Below, one piece after another: positions 38,100-48,786 of a DNA stretch of 64,000 bases. The translations under genes were made by a program, and so were the position numbers. Location: the NCBI GenBank assembly GCA_026874595.1, contig CM049308.1:13102001-13166000 (forward strand). Reading direction: 5' to 3'. Numbering within the stretch: the stretch's first letter is position 1; each line of letters starts with the position of its first letter. The DNA comes from Sipunculus nudus. Lineage: Eukaryota > Annelida > Sipuncula > Golfingiida > Sipunculidae. The notes beneath the pieces were generated by a model. The model did no database searches. It worked only from the letters and a program-made list of their open reading frames with translations, and was not told the origin of the DNA.

Positions 38100-39606
38100 T
38101 CTTTTATTCAGTGCCCTCTCACTGAATTGTCTAGATATACTCCCGCTCGGGCAGTATTTTGGTTTCCCGACCTTTCTCGATATATTCCTTTTGGGAATAT
38201 ATCGGGCTTTTCCTCTCGCCCTTTTTGACCTCGCTCCTCTGTCGGGTCTTATTATTTTATTCCCGTTCGGGCAATAAAATACTTTTGGATTCTCTCTCCG
38301 CCTCCTGCCTCTATTTTCGCCCCGATTGCTCGTACCTGTTCAGGCTACGATTTCTCTTTTCAGTAGATAGGTTGTTTCCAGAGCGTGGAAGACAACTTAT
38401 CTTCAGATGATCCGTGAGCCAGCGAGCCGAGAGCGGGCTCTATTCAGCAGTTTTTTACCCAGAGCCGGGCTTAAAACTGTGAGCTTTGTGGACGGTCGGG
38501 CCGAGAGCTAGCCCTTGAGCCGAGAGCAGGCTCAATGAATGAGTTAATTAACTGTACCGAGAGCGGGTATCTGTTAATTAGTTCTTTGTAGGTTTCACCT
38601 ACCCCGGAGCCAACAAGAAAATTCGAAAAAGTGATACTTTACCTGATTCCCCTAAAGTAACCTTAACTTATAGAACTAAGCCCTAGCTAAGATGCACTTG
38701 TTTGGGGATGGCAGTACTGAAAAGCTGAAAAGCTGAAAAAGATAGACTAGTCCTAAAGAGGACTGTTGTGGGTGGCTCCTATCACCAGACTCGCTAATCA
38801 CTAATGTGAATAGCTTGACTGGGAAGTTAGGCGCCAGTGAGTCTGCTGTGTCTCCGCGTCTCTGTCCACTTGACTAATTAGGCGGTGGTGGTCTAATTAG
38901 AGCTGCTCCCAGGCACGTCCGTTCTCCACGGCTGCTGGGAACGCAATGCAATGGTGGTCCATCCATCCATAACCGTTACACCGCTCAGGCAATAACTAGG
39001 GTTTCTACGCCGCAGTTTTGCCTCTTCGGGTCCCCCTCATTCTGCACTGAGGTCGCCAGAACTGACACGCCAGCTAGCCAGCTAGGTCCGGCCCGCCCTC
39101 GCCAACCGTCAACCACCGAGGAATCCCCCAGGTGTTCCGGGAGCCTGAGCCTCGCAACCTGCCAGTAATGTCCGAGCGCTACCGGCCTGCCCCTGGACTA
39201 TTCGCAGTCCCGTCATGAGCCTTGTCCCTTTCGACCAGGTACAGCTCTCGTTCGATCGGAGCCTTCTCGGGAGCCTTCTCGGGAGCCTTCTCTGGTGCTT
39301 TTGCCATCATGTCTTGAGCCTTGTCCCTGCTGGTCCTGACCGGACCCCCGGTTATTTTGACGTCTTGGAGCCTTGTCCCTGATCCTTTCGGGATCCCCGT
39401 AACTTTTTCCACCAAACGGCTGGCTCTACAGGGCCAGGTTCCATACTGCCGGCAACAGGCTGGCCTACTCTTCTATCGAAAAACAGTATGGGGTCTTTTA
39501 CGTGCCCGTCCCCTTCTGGACACGGGACCGCCATTTAACGTCCTCATCCGATGGACGGCCCGTGTTTGTCTTTTGCAGGCGGGCGCTGCGGTGCCCCGGA
39601 GCCTTT

Positions 39607-42396
39607 CTACCCTTCCCCCACTTTCTCTAGTGGGGTGATAATACTGGGTTTCCGTCTGCCACTGATCTTTTGCCAGTCGAGCCACATTTTGAGGTCTTTA
39701 TAAAACTTCTCTTGCTTCACCTTTTCGACATAGCCTTTGCTCAACCTTAGTATGTGGTCGCTCACATACTCTATATCTGCCTTCTCGTGAAGCACAGATA
39801 TCCGCGTGCGGGGCGGGAGTCTCAAGGCCGTCCTTAAGGCTCTGTTTTGAAGCCGTTGAAGTTTTTTAATGTGGTGCTCTTTGGCGGTGATCAGGGCTAT
39901 GCAGCCGTATGTCATAACCGGTCTGATCCAGGCTTTATAAAGGTATATCAAACTTTGGGTAGACATGCCTCCTGATCCTGCTTTTAGCACTCTTAAGCAG
40001 TTGAGTCTCGCTTTGACCCTCTGTTCGATATCCTCTATATGAGCCGCCCATGTGAGTCTCTTATCAACCGTCAGACCCAGAAATTTTATCTGGTCTGTGA
40101 ATTGAATTGGTTCCCCGGCCAATTTCAGTTCTGGCGCTTTGCCGGCCTTACTGCCTTTCAGGTGCCTACCGAATTTGCAAGCCTGCGTTTTTGTCGCATT
40201 GACTCTTACTCGCCATTTGGCGCACCACTTTGTCACCTCGTCTAGACCGGCCTGTAACCTGGGTACTGCCCTCTTGCTATGTGTCCATAGCGCAGTGTCG
40301 TCCGCAAATTGGCTCGTCGCCCCCGTGCGGACCCCTCCTTTCTCGGACAGGCTAGGCATGTCGTTGACGAATATGACATAGAGCAGCGGGCTGAGAGCTG
40401 AGCCCTGCGGTGTGCCTGCGGCGGGTTCGATCTCATGCGACTTAGCGTCACCTACTCTGACCCATAGCTTCCTGTCACTTAGGAAGGACGAGAGGAGCCT
40501 CACAATGCGAGTCGGTAGTTTTGCCTGCGTTGCGATCTTATACCTTAGACCATCCCGCCATACTGCGTCGAAGGCTTTCTCGACGTCTAGGAATACACCT
40601 ATAGTATCATTAGATCGCTGCAGGCATTGTCCCACCGACTGAGTCAACCTGAACAGTTGGTCATTTGTCGACCTGCCCTTACGGAACCCGCTCTGATTCG
40701 GGTTAAAGAATTTTGCTTCCTCCAAGTGACCACTGATCCTGCCAGCCAGTATTCGTTCCAGCACTTTGCCCAGAATTGGCAGTAGGCTGATGGGTCGGTA
40801 GCTTTTCGGCAGCGAGTGATCCTTTCCCGGCTTCGGGATCATGATCACGTTCGCTCTTTTCCATGCCCTTGGGAAGTACCCCAGTTTCAGACACGCGTTG
40901 AACACAGATGTGAGCGCTTCCAGCCCTTCCTCCGGTAGGTTAATCAGCACTTCCCTGGTGAGGCCGTCCTCCCCCGGGGCTTTTCTGCTTTTGAGTTTTT
41001 TCAGCTTCCTGCTGACTTCCGCTTTTGAGATCGCTCTCAGTAGCGGCTCGTCCTCTGCTGTCTGAGCGTAGCAGCTCTCTACCCTTGCCAGAGGCGAGTA
41101 TAACTCGTTTGCACCTTGTCTTACGTGCCGATCAACCTCCTCCTGTGTTTGGTCGTCGAACTGGGGTCCCGTCGGGACCTTGTGTATGTTCCGGAGCGTC
41201 TCCGCGAACAAATTTGCCTTGTCCTTTTCCGTACTAGCCACCGTTCCCATCGGGCCTGTGAGGTCTGTAGTTCCGACCGATGGTTTGTTCATCGAGCCCG
41301 TGTATTGGCGGACCTGTCGCCAAAATTCGCCCACTGATATTCTGTGGTCCATACCGCTCGTGAACTTGTACCATTCCGCCTTTTTCTGGGCTTTTATTGC
41401 ATTTTTCACCTCCCGACTAATAGCATTGTATTGGGATTTTAACTCCTCTGTTCGGAGTTGGATCTGAAGCCTTCTGATCCTCCTTCTTTCCCTTACAAGT
41501 GCTTTAATCGTTGGGGTGAATGACCACCAGTTACGGTTTTTCCTTTCCACCATCGGACACGCTCGGTCCAGGCAATCTCGCATTTCAGAGGTCAGTTTGT
41601 CGACTAGGGTGTCGATTCCTTCTGGGGTCGATGGTTCAGCGATACCTCGGAGCCTGTCTGCCAATTCATTTTTAAAGAGCCTCCAGTTTGCCTTTCTCCA
41701 AGGCCTCACCATTTTGGGTGGCTTTCTGTTCGCTCTCCAATCGAGCTCTAAATGAATTGGCATGTGATCGCTGCCTATATCTTCCCCTACATGAAATTTA
41801 CTGACCAGTCCTACCTCGGGCGATACGATTGCCAGATCGAGTATGTTCGTTCCACCGGTCGTGGGGTTCACCCTGGTCGGGCTCCCATCGTTCATTATCA
41901 CCATACCGTACCGATCTATGCAATCCATCAGTGCTTTCCCGTTCAGATTAGAGGATCTGCTGCCATACGAGGTGTGTGGGGCATTTAGGTCCCCTAACAC
42001 CACGTAGTGGCTGCTGTTCCTCTTAATCTTGTCAAAGAGTTGTGCCCTGGGCCGTGACTGTGGCGGGTTGTAATATACTATTACATCGATTGCCGGGTCG
42101 CCGCTGTGGACAGGTTCAACTCTAACCGTTAGAGCTTCTATGTCCATCCTTCCTAGCCAGTTTGTTTGGCGGTATACTAGGTTCTCTTTGATCAAGAGAG
42201 CCACTCCGCCTCCCATATTACCGTCTGGCCGTCCCCTGTGTAGCAGGTTATAGCCGGTGAAGGAAACGTTTCTGGTCAGCTTAGACTCGCTGATAGCCAT
42301 GATATCTACGGAATGCCTGTGGATATAGTTGAGTATCTCTAACCTCCTTCCATACAGGCCATTCACGTTTGCGTGGCATAGTTTGAGCTTAACCAT
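39607..42396 (-). CDS. Family A ORF2, endonuclease/reverse transcriptase (A5)
   Basis: Intact frame from the ATG at 42396, same protein as A1, A2, A4 and A6. Together with the intact ORF1 and a full leader this is one of the copies most likely to be competent. Confidence 0.95.
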   Translation of the reverse strand: MVKLKLCHANVNGLYGRRLEILNYIHRHSVDIMAISESKLTRNVSFTGYNLLHRGRPDGNMGGGVALLIKENLVYRQTNWLGRMDIEALTVRVEPVHSGDPAIDVIVYYNPPQSRPRAQLFDKIKRNSSHYVVLGDLNAPHTSYGSRSSNLNGKALMDCIDRYGMVIMNDGSPTRVNPTTGGTNILDLAIVSPEVGLVSKFHVGEDIGSDHMPIHLELDWRANRKPPKMVRPWRKANWRLFKNELADRLRGIAEPSTPEGIDTLVDKLTSEMRDCLDRACPMVERKNRNWWSFTPTIKALVRERRRIRRLQIQLRTEELKSQYNAISREVKNAIKAQKKAEWYKFTSGMDHRISVGEFWRQVRQYTGSMNKPSVGTTDLTGPMGTVASTEKDKANLFAETLRNIHKVPTGPQFDDQTQEEVDRHVRQGANELYSPLARVESCYAQTAEDEPLLRAISKAEVSRKLKKLKSRKAPGEDGLTREVLINLPEEGLEALTSVFNACLKLGYFPRAWKRANVIMIPKPGKDHSLPKSYRPISLLPILGKVLERILAGRISGHLEEAKFFNPNQSGFRKGRSTNDQLFRLTQSVGQCLQRSNDTIGVFLDVEKAFDAVWRDGLRYKIATQAKLPTRIVRLLSSFLSDRKLWVRVGDAKSHEIEPAAGTPQGSALSPLLYVIFVNDMPSLSEKGGVRTGATSQFADDTALWTHSKRAVPRLQAGLDEVTKWCAKWRVRVNATKTQACKFGRHLKGSKAGKAPELKLAGEPIQFTDQIKFLGLTVDKRLTWAAHIEDIEQRVKARLNCLRVLKAGSGGMSTQSLIYLYKAWIRPVMTYGCIALITAKEHHIKKLQRLQNRALRTALRLPPRTRISVLHEKADIEYVSDHILRLSKGYVEKVKQEKFYKDLKMWLDWQKISGRRKPSIITPLEKVGEG

Positions 42397-44419
42397 GACG
42401 TCCCCCCACCGACTTCTTAAAACCGTTGCTACCGGCCTTTTTGGATTTGGGCTGCCTATAGCTGCCCTTATCCTTTTTGGATGATGCGTTACTGGCTGGT
42501 ACCGATCGAGCTCTCGGCTCCTCACGGTCCTTTTCCGTTCCTCTGTCCGACAGCGCCGTCCACGACAATTCTAGGCCTAGGTGCCTAGTAGCCGACTTCT
42601 TCACCACTGTTACGGCCCGTTCTCTGGGCTCATTGACTTTCGCCAGCTTCAGCGTTTCTGTGATCACTTCACAGAGAAACTTTATCAGTTTCTCTGGGTT
42701 GATCTCTAGCATAGCCTGGCTTTCAGCCACGGCTTGCTCCTCCGCCGGAGCTACCCCCTTTTCCGTTACATTGCGGTTTTTGGCCGCGGCCCGCCCTCCG
42801 GCAAGCCTGGTGGACGTGCTACCGCTAGCCACGACCTGCCCCCTTTCGGGAGCGGGAGCCTTCTGGGTCCTTACAGCCTCTGAGGCCGTGGGTCCCCGGG
42901 AGCCTCTGGTGATTTTGGCGTAGGTCACGCCAGTCTGGTGGGCTTTGCCTTTCCTGCCTTCCGCGCTCTTGCTGGTCGGCTTCCCTTCAGTGCCGTGTTT
43001 AGCCGTTGTCGGCCTCTGCCGGGCACCTTTGAAGGCTGTACAGCCCCTGTACATCGCCCTGTGGTCGCCCCCGCAGTTTGCACATTTTGGCTTGCTCTTG
43101 TCGGCTGCCCTTCGACAATCTTTGGCATAGTGGCCTGCCTCGCCACAGTGCCTGCACCTGCCAGCCTTAGTGCATACTTTGGCCGTGTGCCCGAACTGGT
43201 AGCAGTTCAGGCACTGGATCGGCTCTACGGCCTTCCGGAAAGCCTCGCAGCGTATACGCTCGCTCCCGTACCTGAACCCGTGCTCGAGTGCCCTCGTAGC
43301 GCTCTCGCTCTGCTGAAAGTGCACGAGCACCTTCCACACCGGCTTTTTTCCGTGCCTGAGCCGCACGACCTCTTTGGCTTTTAAGCCCTGTTCATTTAAC
43401 TCCGCCATGATCTCCTCTGTTGAGATATGCGGGCTCATTCCTCTGGCCACCACCGATGTTTGTTGGGTGCCCTCTGGTTTGGCTTGCTTGTTGCCCCGTG
43501 CAAGCTCCACCACTACCTTGGGCCCCGCCTTGATCAGTGGGCGCCAGTCGGGCCTGGCTTCCCTTGCTGTTTCGGGGAGCGTGACCACCATTACTCCCCT
43601 GTCGAACTTTGTCTTACAGGCGGAGGTGCCCGTGCACTCCGTCACCAGCCTGTTCATTTTTCTACTGTTCTGCCTGAGGGCTGCCGGTAAGCCCCTGACC
43701 CAGTACCGAGCCAAGCCCTCTTTCTCCTGGTCGGCCACCTCACCTTCCGGCTGGCCGTTCTCCGTGCTCCCTGTCCGTACAGGCGAGCTTCGGGTCGGAG
43801 TTCCGTCCGCTGCTTGATTAACCCGGGTCCCCGGTTTGGTGGGCGACCCGCTATCACCTGAGCGGACTGGATTAGAGGGCGTCGATCTCTCGATCGAGCT
43901 CGGGGACAGTGTCCTGAGAACCGTCGGCCACTCAGGCGATCCCACGTCTATGATTGGAGACCCCGACCGTTCGGGCGTCCCCGCCTTGTCCGGCCCCGGG
44001 ACCTCCGGGGTGACCACTCCCGGGGTCTGCGGGGTTACCACTACCCTGTATGAATCGTTGCCCCTCTCCGGGGAGTCATCGAATAGCTCGAAACTGGCGT
44101 CCCCTGTCGGGGTGGCCGGTACCGAGCTCGGGGAACCCAGCGTAGAGCTTGGCGAGTTCGATGCCCCTTGCATCGCTCCCTCGCCTGCTGGGCTCTGTGA
44201 GGCCGAACCCTTGTTCGCGCCTCGACCCTCCATCTCGGTCCGCACGTCCGCCGCCTGCGCTCTACCGATGCTCTCCGTGATGAGCCCCGTAATCATCTGG
44301 AGGGCGTCAGGCCCGTGCCTTGCTGCCTGCTGCAGCCCACCTGTGATCTGGGTGAGACCCGGGATCACTTCTCTTTCCCTCTGAGAAAGCACCAACAGCC
44401 TGGTAAGTGCTTCCGCCAT
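42389..44419 (-). CDS. Family A ORF1, Gag-like zinc-knuckle protein (A5)
   Basis: 676 residues, same sequence as A2 and A6. The start codon follows a perfect 8-bp hairpin (ATTCAGTG/CACTGAAT) by a few bases, as in all complete copies, and the stop TAA lies within the ORF2 start context ATGGTTAA. Confidence 0.94.
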   Translation of the reverse strand: MAEALTRLLVLSQREREVIPGLTQITGGLQQAARHGPDALQMITGLITESIGRAQAADVRTEMEGRGANKGSASQSPAGEGAMQGASNSPSSTLGSPSSVPATPTGDASFELFDDSPERGNDSYRVVVTPQTPGVVTPEVPGPDKAGTPERSGSPIIDVGSPEWPTVLRTLSPSSIERSTPSNPVRSGDSGSPTKPGTRVNQAADGTPTRSSPVRTGSTENGQPEGEVADQEKEGLARYWVRGLPAALRQNSRKMNRLVTECTGTSACKTKFDRGVMVVTLPETAREARPDWRPLIKAGPKVVVELARGNKQAKPEGTQQTSVVARGMSPHISTEEIMAELNEQGLKAKEVVRLRHGKKPVWKVLVHFQQSESATRALEHGFRYGSERIRCEAFRKAVEPIQCLNCYQFGHTAKVCTKAGRCRHCGEAGHYAKDCRRAADKSKPKCANCGGDHRAMYRGCTAFKGARQRPTTAKHGTEGKPTSKSAEGRKGKAHQTGVTYAKITRGSRGPTASEAVRTQKAPAPERGQVVASGSTSTRLAGGRAAAKNRNVTEKGVAPAEEQAVAESQAMLEINPEKLIKFLCEVITETLKLAKVNEPRERAVTVVKKSATRHLGLELSWTALSDRGTEKDREEPRARSVPASNASSKKDKGSYRQPKSKKAGSNGFKKSVGGRHG

Positions 44420-45294
44420 TCTTTTATTCAGTGCCCTCTCACTGAATTGTCTAGATATACTCCCGCTCGGGCAGTATTTTGGTTTCCCGACCTTTCTCGA
44501 TATATTCCTTTTGGGAATATATCGGGCTTTTCCTCTCGCCCTTTTTGACCTCGCTCCTCTGTCGGGTCTTATTATTTTATTCCCGTTCGGGCAATAAAAT
44601 ACTTTTGGATTCTCTCTCCGCCTCCTGCCTCTATTTTCGCCCCGATTGCTCGTACCTGTTCAGGCTACGATTTCTCTTTTCAGTAGATAGGTTGTTTCCA
44701 GAGCGTGGAAGACAACTTATCTTCAGATGATCCGTGAGCCAGCGAGCCGAGAGCGGGCTCTATTCAGCAGTTTTTTTTACCCAGAGCCGGGCTTAAAACT
44801 GTGAGCTTTGTGGACGGTCGGGCCGAGAGCTAGCCCTTGAGCCGAGAGCAGGCTCAATGAATGAGTTAATTAACTGTACCGAGAGCGGGTATCTGTTAAT
44901 TAGTTCTTTGTAGGTTTCACCTACCCCGGAGCCAACAAGAAAATTCGAAAAAGTGATACTTTACCTGATTCCCCTAAAGTAACCTTAACTTATAGAACTA
45001 AGCCCTAGCTAAGATGCACTTGTTTGGGGATGGCAGTACTGAAAAGCTGAAAAGCTGAAAAAGATAGACTAGTCCTAAAGAGGACTGTTGTGGGTGGCTC
45101 CTATCACCAGACTCGCTAGTCACTAATGTGAATAGCTTGACTGGGAAGTTAGGCGCCAGTGAGTCTGCTGTGTCTCCGCGTCTCTGTCCACTTGACTAAT
45201 TAGGCGGTGGTGGTCTAATTAGAGCTGCTCCCAGGCACGTCCGTTCTCCACGGCTGCTGGGACCACATGCAATGGTGGTCAGTGAGCGTGGTGT

Positions 45295-45307
45295 GTGATA
45301 TGGATAC
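45295..45307 (-). other. Junction box, N3 3' end / B2 5' end
   Basis: Sense TATC run, GTATCCATATCAC, filler ACACCAC, B start GCTCACTG. Confidence 0.75.
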
Positions 45308-46781
45308 GATAGATAGATAGATAGAACTAGTATTTTGAGTCACTAGACAGACACGGTTGAGGTGGTCTGGGACCACCGCCCCGGCCTGTCTCTTTAGACT
45401 ATAATTTTGATGTCGAAAATTGCCACACAAGCCAAGCCAAGGAGCCGCGAAAGCCACCAGCACGCACCCGCACCGGTGACCGTGAAAGCTACATCATCCA
45501 CACCCACAAAGCCCCGAGCGGGCCACTCACCGCACGGATATCATCAGCAAAGCCGCTGCCCCCACGATCCCGGTCGCGAGCGACATCCCCGAGCAGAATG
45601 CGCACCACAACAGAGAGACCCCAACACAAGCAGGGAAACCCAGATCGCCGCCAGAACAACCTCTACCGCGAAGAGCCGGACTTCCTGTGACTTGGGTCGG
45701 GCAGGCTGTCTTGGCTTGGTCTTCAGCTGGTCCCCGAGCAGTGGGCCTAAAGTTGTCTGTCTGCCCACTGTCAGGGATTCTTGGCTTGTCTTGCTAGTCT
45801 TGACTTGGGTTCCGGCTGTCGGGGTGGTCTTGTCTTCTCTTGGCTTGTCCTAGGGCTACCAGTCTTGACTTGTCTTGAGGCTTGGTCTTGGGTCTTGGTC
45901 TTGTGGCAGGCAGCGGACCTAAAGTTGTCTGTCTGTCCGCTGCCAGGTCGATCAGTGATTGATTAGTCCTAAATAGGACTGTTGGGGGGGGGGGGGGGGT
46001 AGTCCTAAAAAGGACTGTTGGGGGTCTTGTCTGGTCTGTCTGGAGCTGTCCCGGTGTAGGTCTGGGTAGTCGTCTTGGAAGTTGCTGTCAGTGGGCGGAT
46101 GGGGTGTGCGCTCGTCTGGGTGCCCTCTATTCTTCCGCTGGTGGTGTGGGGGGGCTGCCGCAGTACTTGCGCGTCGGTGTCGGATGCTGCTGTTGGTGGT
46201 TGTCAGGGGTAGTAGTTGTCCTTGGTGGGGGTGGGGGGGGCCGTAGATTTCTTTATAATTTTATAAGTATCACATGGGATTTTTTAAGAAAATACCTCAT
46301 GATCATTTACCTTTATATTGTCCTAAATGAGATATCTATATGAGATATCTTTATAGTTAGAAATCTAGCCGGCCGGTGGAGCTCTCAGTTTGTACTTTTA
46401 TATTAAGTATCACATAAATATTTATAAGAAATATTTACGATCATGTACTTTTATAGGAAATACTTATAAGAAGTATTTTTATATAAGCGCAGACTGAGAG
46501 AAAAGGGGGCGGGGGTAGTTGAGGCTAGTGGCGGCATCAGTTTCCATCCACTTGCTAGTGGCCGGCTTCAGTTTCCATGCCACTGGTCTGCCGGAGGTGC
46601 TGTAAATTACTAATAAGATCTATAATTATACCTTATATATGAGCGTCGGATAACCAGATATTGCGTCGATATTGTGAAAAATACAAAAACAAAAGGGAGA
46701 AAAACCGGTAAAAATCATAAAAAAACGTGGGTTAGTGTGCATGAAAAAATGATGAGTGAGGTGGTGTATTTACATGAATTG

Positions 46782-46819
<38 letters not shown>

Positions 46820-47964
46820 TTAAAAGTTAATGGTGTATAAAACAGCATGGTGCATTTTTTGTACATGGGTTTAGTATGGCTCTATTCTAATTTGGTGTGT
46901 ATTAGTATTGGTTAGTGGATCGGTGTTGTGTCGGTGAATATGTATTTTCCAGAGTTGTGTCTTGTTTTAATCTCCGGCAATAATAGTGTCCCGGTTTGGG
47001 CACTTTGCCTTCGATTTGTGTTATTATTGTTCTTTAATAAAGTATTGTGTATTGCTGAGTATTAATTGTTCTGTGTTCCTTGTAGTTTTTGCTTTTATTT
47101 TGTTTGGTTTTTATTTTATGGAAAGGTAAAACGCGTCTCGTCCGAGCCGGCGAATTACTCATCCCATATCAGGTGACTTTAGGTGTGTTGTTTAATTGAA
47201 GATGTTATGAATAAATCTCCGACAATAGTAGTGACCCGGTTTGGGCACTTTGTCTTTGATTTATGTCATTATTGTTCTTTATTAAAATATTGTGTATTAC
47301 TGAGTGTTATTTGTTCTATGTTCCTTGTAGTTTTTGCTTTTATTCTGTTTGGTTTTTATTTTTATTTTTATTTTTGTGGGAAGGTAAAACGCGTCTCGAC
47401 CGAGCCTGCGAATTACTCATCCCATATTTGGTGATGTTTGGTATGTTGTTCAATTGAAGATGTAATGAATAAATCTCAGACAATAGTAGTGACCCGGTTT
47501 GGGCACTTTGTCTTTGATTCATGTTGTTGTGGGTTTTAATAAAGTTTTAGCTTAATATAAGGATGTTGTTTTGTTGTTTTTAAGGTGTTAGGGAGGTTGT
47601 ATTTTTCTAGACTGGTAAGTGGATGTTTTTGGGCGGGGGCGGTTTGCGCTCTTTTATGTGCTCTCTAATTTTTGTGTTTGTACTGGGAGGGGGGGGGGGG
47701 GACGAGTGTAGTGGGGTTTGTTTACTGTGAGAGTTGTGTTTTTTGTTCGTGTGTGGTTTTTCTTTGTTGTCATGTCGGGGCGAGTGCTTTATTTTATTTT
47801 GAGTGTGGGTTTTATCGTTTTGTTAGGAAATGGGTGGTTTTTGTGGTTTATTTTTATTGTTATATTGTTTGGGAGTCGGTTTGGTCGGGGGGCGGGGCTG
47901 ATATGTTAATTAGGGGATGCCAGCTGCAGGGGAGTGCAGGTATTGTCCCAGCAGCCGTGGAGAA

Positions 47965-47980
47965 CGGACGTGCCTGGGAG
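47965..47980 (+). promoter_or_regulatory. CGGACGTGCC motif near A6 5' end (possible downstream promoter element)
   Basis: CGGACGTGCCTGGGAG. If the longer 5' ends of A2 and A4 mark the start, the GGACG core falls at roughly +28 from an A in a CATTG context, the spacing of the DPE in Jockey-type internal promoters. Spacing estimated by counting; start site not shown. Confidence 0.5.
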
Positions 47981-48109
47981 CAGCTCTAATTAGACCACCA
48001 CCGCCTAATTAGTCAAGTGGACAGAGACGCGGAGACACAGCAGACTCACTGGCGCCTAACTTCCCAGTCAAGCTATTCACATTAGTGATTAGCGAGTCTG
48101 GTGATAGGA

Positions 48110-48138
48110 GCCACCCACAACAGTCCTCTTTAGGACTA
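48110..48138 (+). promoter_or_regulatory. Leader motif with AGTCCT hairpin in A6
   Basis: GCCACCCACA, then ACAGTCCT, CTTT, AGGACTA. The palindrome occupies 48122-48137. The counterpart in B1 is at 22501-22528 and related palindromes flank a G run in N. Confidence 0.6.
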
Positions 48139-48316
48139 GTCTATCTTTTTCAGCTTTTCAGCTTTTCAGTACTGCCATCCCCAAACAAGTGCATCTTAGC
48201 TAGGGCTTAGTTCTATAAGTTAAGGTTACTTTAGGGGAATCAGGTAAAGTATCACTTTTTCGAATTTTCTTGTTGGCTCCGGGGTAGGTGAAACCTACAA
48301 AGAACTAATTAACAGA

Positions 48317-48515
48317 TACCCGCTCTCGGTACAGTTAATTAACTCATTCATTGAGCCTGCTCTCGGCTCAAGGGCTAGCTCTCGGCCCGACCGTCCACAA
48401 AGCTCACAGTTTTAAGCCCGGCTCTGGGTAAAAAACTGCTGAATAGAGCCCGCTCTCGGCTCGCTGGCTCACGGATCATCTGAAGATAAGTTGTCTTCCA
48501 CGCTCTGGAAACAAC
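48317..48515 (+). repeat. Array of hairpins with GCTCT loops in the family A leader
   Basis: At least four stem-loops with unrelated stems but the loop core GCTCT: TACC/GGTA at 48317-48331, GAGCC/GGCTC at 48353-48369, GGGC/GCCC at 48372-48388, and GAGCC/GGCTC at 48446-48462. A fifth, GTTG-TTCCA/TGGAA-CAAC at 48490-48515, has loop CGCTC. A weaker one with GGCTCT lies near 48417-48428. Different stems around the same loop suggest that the loop itself is recognised in RNA. Confidence 0.65.
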
Positions 48516-48605
48516 CTATCTACTGAAAAGAGAAATCGTAGCCTGAACAGGTACGAGCAATCGGGGCGAAAATAGAGGCAGGAGGCGGAGAGAGAATCCA
48601 AAAGT

Positions 48606-48780
48606 ATTTTATTGCCCGAACGGGAATAAAATAATAAGACCCGACAGAGGAGCGAGGTCAAAAAGGGCGAGAGGAAAAGCCCGATATATTCCCAAAAGGA
48701 ATATATCGAGAAAGGTCGGGAAACCAAAATACTGCCCGAGCGGGAGTATATCTAGACAATTCAGTGAGAGGGCACTGAAT
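48606..48780 (+). repeat. Four further hairpins just upstream of ORF1 in the family A leader
   Basis: ATTTTATTGCCCG with a near-perfect partner (48606-48632), GATATATTCC/GGAATATATC (48683-48707, perfect), ATACTGCCCG with CGGGAGTAT (48729-48749), and ATTCAGTG/CACTGAAT (48759-48780, perfect). The last ends six bases before the ORF1 start codon. Such structure would hinder scanning ribosomes, so translation may use another route of entry. Confidence 0.65.
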
Positions 48781-48786
48781 AAAAGA

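Larger units (their letters stand above)
32640..38953 (-). mobile_element. Family A retrotransposon, copy A4
   Basis: Full-length, about 6.3 kb, minus strand, in the leader of B2. The 5' end (sense CATTGCATTGCG) is at about 38953 and the ATGG tail at 32640. Flanks GGTGGTC at 32633-32639 and 38953-38959. Next to it A5 occupies the same target. The 3' UTR has one unique substitution (CGACCCG at about 33236). Confidence 0.94.
38960..45273 (-). mobile_element. Family A retrotransposon, copy A5 (tandem with A4 at the same target)
   Basis: Full-length, about 6.3 kb. It follows A4 directly with only the target heptamer GGTGGTC between them (38953-38959) and another copy of it at 45274-45280, after which B2 resumes. 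One element therefore inserted into the duplicated target of the other. The 5' end reads CATTGCATGTGGTCCC on the sense strand, slightly different from A2 and A4. The leader has two additional T at about 44771 compared with A4. Confidence 0.94.
27266..45294 (-). mobile_element. Family B retrotransposon, copy B2 (5' leader split by A4 and A5)
   Basis: The best-preserved B copy, about 5.4 kb: 27266-32639 plus the first 14 bases of the element at 45281-45294. A4 and A5 stand between, both at the site GGTGGTC in the leader. 3' UTR (27266-27558) holds the CAGCTGC half-hairpin and an inverted repeat GAGGTCAG/CTGACCTC (27394-27401, 27437-27444) enclosing the palindrome GGGTCGCGACCC. Leader (32172-32639) has CGGACGTGCC at 32615-32624. 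Both ORFs are open, but the A insertions separate the first bases from the rest, so this copy should not be expressed from its own 5' end. Confidence 0.9.
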
